Assembly: GCF_016745255.1 (NCBI RefSeq) | Contig: NZ_JADOEQ010000005.1 | Location: 124,001-188,000 of the forward strand | Length of the DNA: 64,000 nt | Direction of reading: 5' to 3' | Source: Enterococcus sp. BWR-S5 | GTDB lineage: Bacteria; Bacillota; Bacilli; Lactobacillales; Enterococcaceae | Part shown: in pieces, positions 63,233 through 64,000 of the stretch | Layout of the letters: each line of letters opens with the position of its first letter | Position numbering within the stretch: position 1 is the stretch's first letter | Made by a program: the position numbers and the translations under genes | Notes under the pieces: generated by a model | What the model saw: only the letters and a program-made list of their open reading frames with translations | The model's database searches: none | Told to the model about the DNA's origin: nothing

Positions 63233-64000
63233 ATGACGGATAAAAAATATCAGCTTGTTGCAACAGCGGCCAGTGGGCTTGAAGCCTTAGTCGGAAAAGA
63301 ATTAAAGGATCTTGGCATTCCGTGTCAGGTAGAAAACGGCAGAGCTCGTTTTGAAGGAACAACAGAAACAATCGCTACGGCAAATTTATGGCTAAGAACG
63401 GCTGACCGTGTCAAAATTGTTGTTGGTGAATTTGATGCTTACAGCTTTGATGAATTGTTTGAAAAGGTCAAGGCTTTACCTTGGGAGGATTATCTGCCAT
63501 TTGATGCGGAATTTCCTGTTGCGGGTAAATCAATTAAATCAAAACTGTATAGCACACCTGATTGTCAGGCAATCACAAAGCGTGCAATTGTGAATCGTCT
63601 TAGAGATGTGTATCATCGCCCAGCAAGTGTTCCACTGCCTGAAAGTGGCGCATTTTTCCAACTGGAAGTGGCTCTTTTGAAGGATCATGTTATGGTAACC
63701 TTGGATACGACCGGACCAAGCTTGTTTAAGCGTGGTTACCGTTTGGAAAAAGGCGGGGCACCACTTAAAGAAAACATGGCAGCAGCATTGGTTCTGCTTA
63801 CGAACTGGCGGAAGGATCGCCCGTTTTATGATCCTGTTTGCGGTTCAGGAACGTTGTGTATCGAAGCAGCACTGATGGGTCACAATATTGCACCTGGGTT
63901 TAATAGAGAATTTGCTTTTGAAGCGTGGGAATGGTTTGACCCAGCGGTTATTGAAAAGGTACGTGCAGAAGCAGAGGCACAAGCGGATTACGATATAGAA
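63233..64000 (+). CDS. THUMP-domain class-I RNA methyltransferase YpsC/RlmL-like (start only)
   Basis: The first 256 residues; the gene runs off the window. A THUMP domain (about 1-165) leads into the methyltransferase domain. The SAM-binding motif DPVCGSGTLCIEAALMG is at about residue 202. It probably methylates a guanine in 23S rRNA as RlmL does. AGGAG lies 7 bases before the ATG. The spacer before it, after the rnpB terminator, holds no recognised feature. ypsC follows rnpB in many Firmicutes. Confidence 0.9.
   Translation, partial: MTDKKYQLVATAASGLEALVGKELKDLGIPCQVENGRARFEGTTETIATANLWLRTADRVKIVVGEFDAYSFDELFEKVKALPWEDYLPFDAEFPVAGKSIKSKLYSTPDCQAITKRAIVNRLRDVYHRPASVPLPESGAFFQLEVALLKDHVMVTLDTTGPSLFKRGYRLEKGGAPLKENMAAALVLLTNWRKDRPFYDPVCGSGTLCIEAALMGHNIAPGFNREFAFEAWEWFDPAVIEKVRAEAEAQADYDIE

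Overview
The window looks like a chromosomal segment of an Enterococcus-type lactic acid bacterium (Firmicutes, Lactobacillales). Base composition is AT-rich and Shine-Dalgarno sites are strong. Supporting markers are the RNase PH-RdgB fusion, acetylated-branch DAP genes (dapH and its deacetylase), RNA polymerase delta subunit, a pyrG leader starting GGGC, the block PBP1A-recU-ypsA-gpsB-rnpB-ypsC, a type-B RNase P RNA, and an EF1143-like HD dNTPase. Species is not assigned.

Layout. 1-12.0 kb is mostly housekeeping: an amino-acid ABC ATPase (cut by the window edge), murI, rph-rdgB, a phosphodiesterase, a c-di-AMP-binding CBS protein, dapH and the deacetylase, an S1-like protein, an MscS channel, ilvE, an aldo-keto reductase, a class-I glutaminase-like hydrolase and gloA. 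12.5-20.2 kb holds a NUDIX gene and a CcpA-type-regulated PTS operon (EIIA, EIIB, ascorbate-family EIIC, SIS isomerase, DHDPS-family aldolase, KDPG aldolase, PRD regulator). 20.2-23.6 kb is a minus-strand operon (zinc-ribbon protein, LipL, HD dNTPase, Cof hydrolase). 23.6-27.3 kb has a long leader, an E1 alpha/beta pair without E2/E3, and a SorC regulator. DUF1934 and rpoE follow.

rpoE and pyrG, neighbours in many Firmicutes, are here about 27 kb apart. The insert contains: an IclR regulator and kdgA-kdgK-kduI-kduD; an AraC regulator and a cytoplasmic GH105 hydrolase with a TRAP transporter; a TIM-barrel isomerase; a type VII LXG nuclease toxin module with immunity gene; a GH3 beta-glucosidase with a lone PTS EIIC; two more AraC regulators; and a full rhamnose pathway (rhaB, rhaA, rhaD, rhaM, lactaldehyde reductase). 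Together these genes could import an unsaturated uronyl-rhamnose disaccharide (the rhamnogalacturonan-I lyase product), split it, and burn both halves. The right end (55.4-64 kb) returns to the core: pyrG, a lipoprotein, PBP1A, recU, ypsA, gpsB, rnpB and the start of ypsC.

The most unusual non-coding content is a family of structured repeats. A 104-105 bp unit occurs 3.4 times before a minus-strand gene and 1.5 times before the PTS EIIC, each time delivering the downstream Shine-Dalgarno. A tandem multi-stem element precedes dapH, and a 337 bp element bounded by TGGGACAGAAG-type inverted repeats lies inside the rhamnose locus. All functional calls come from reading the sequence and from family knowledge; no database search was run.
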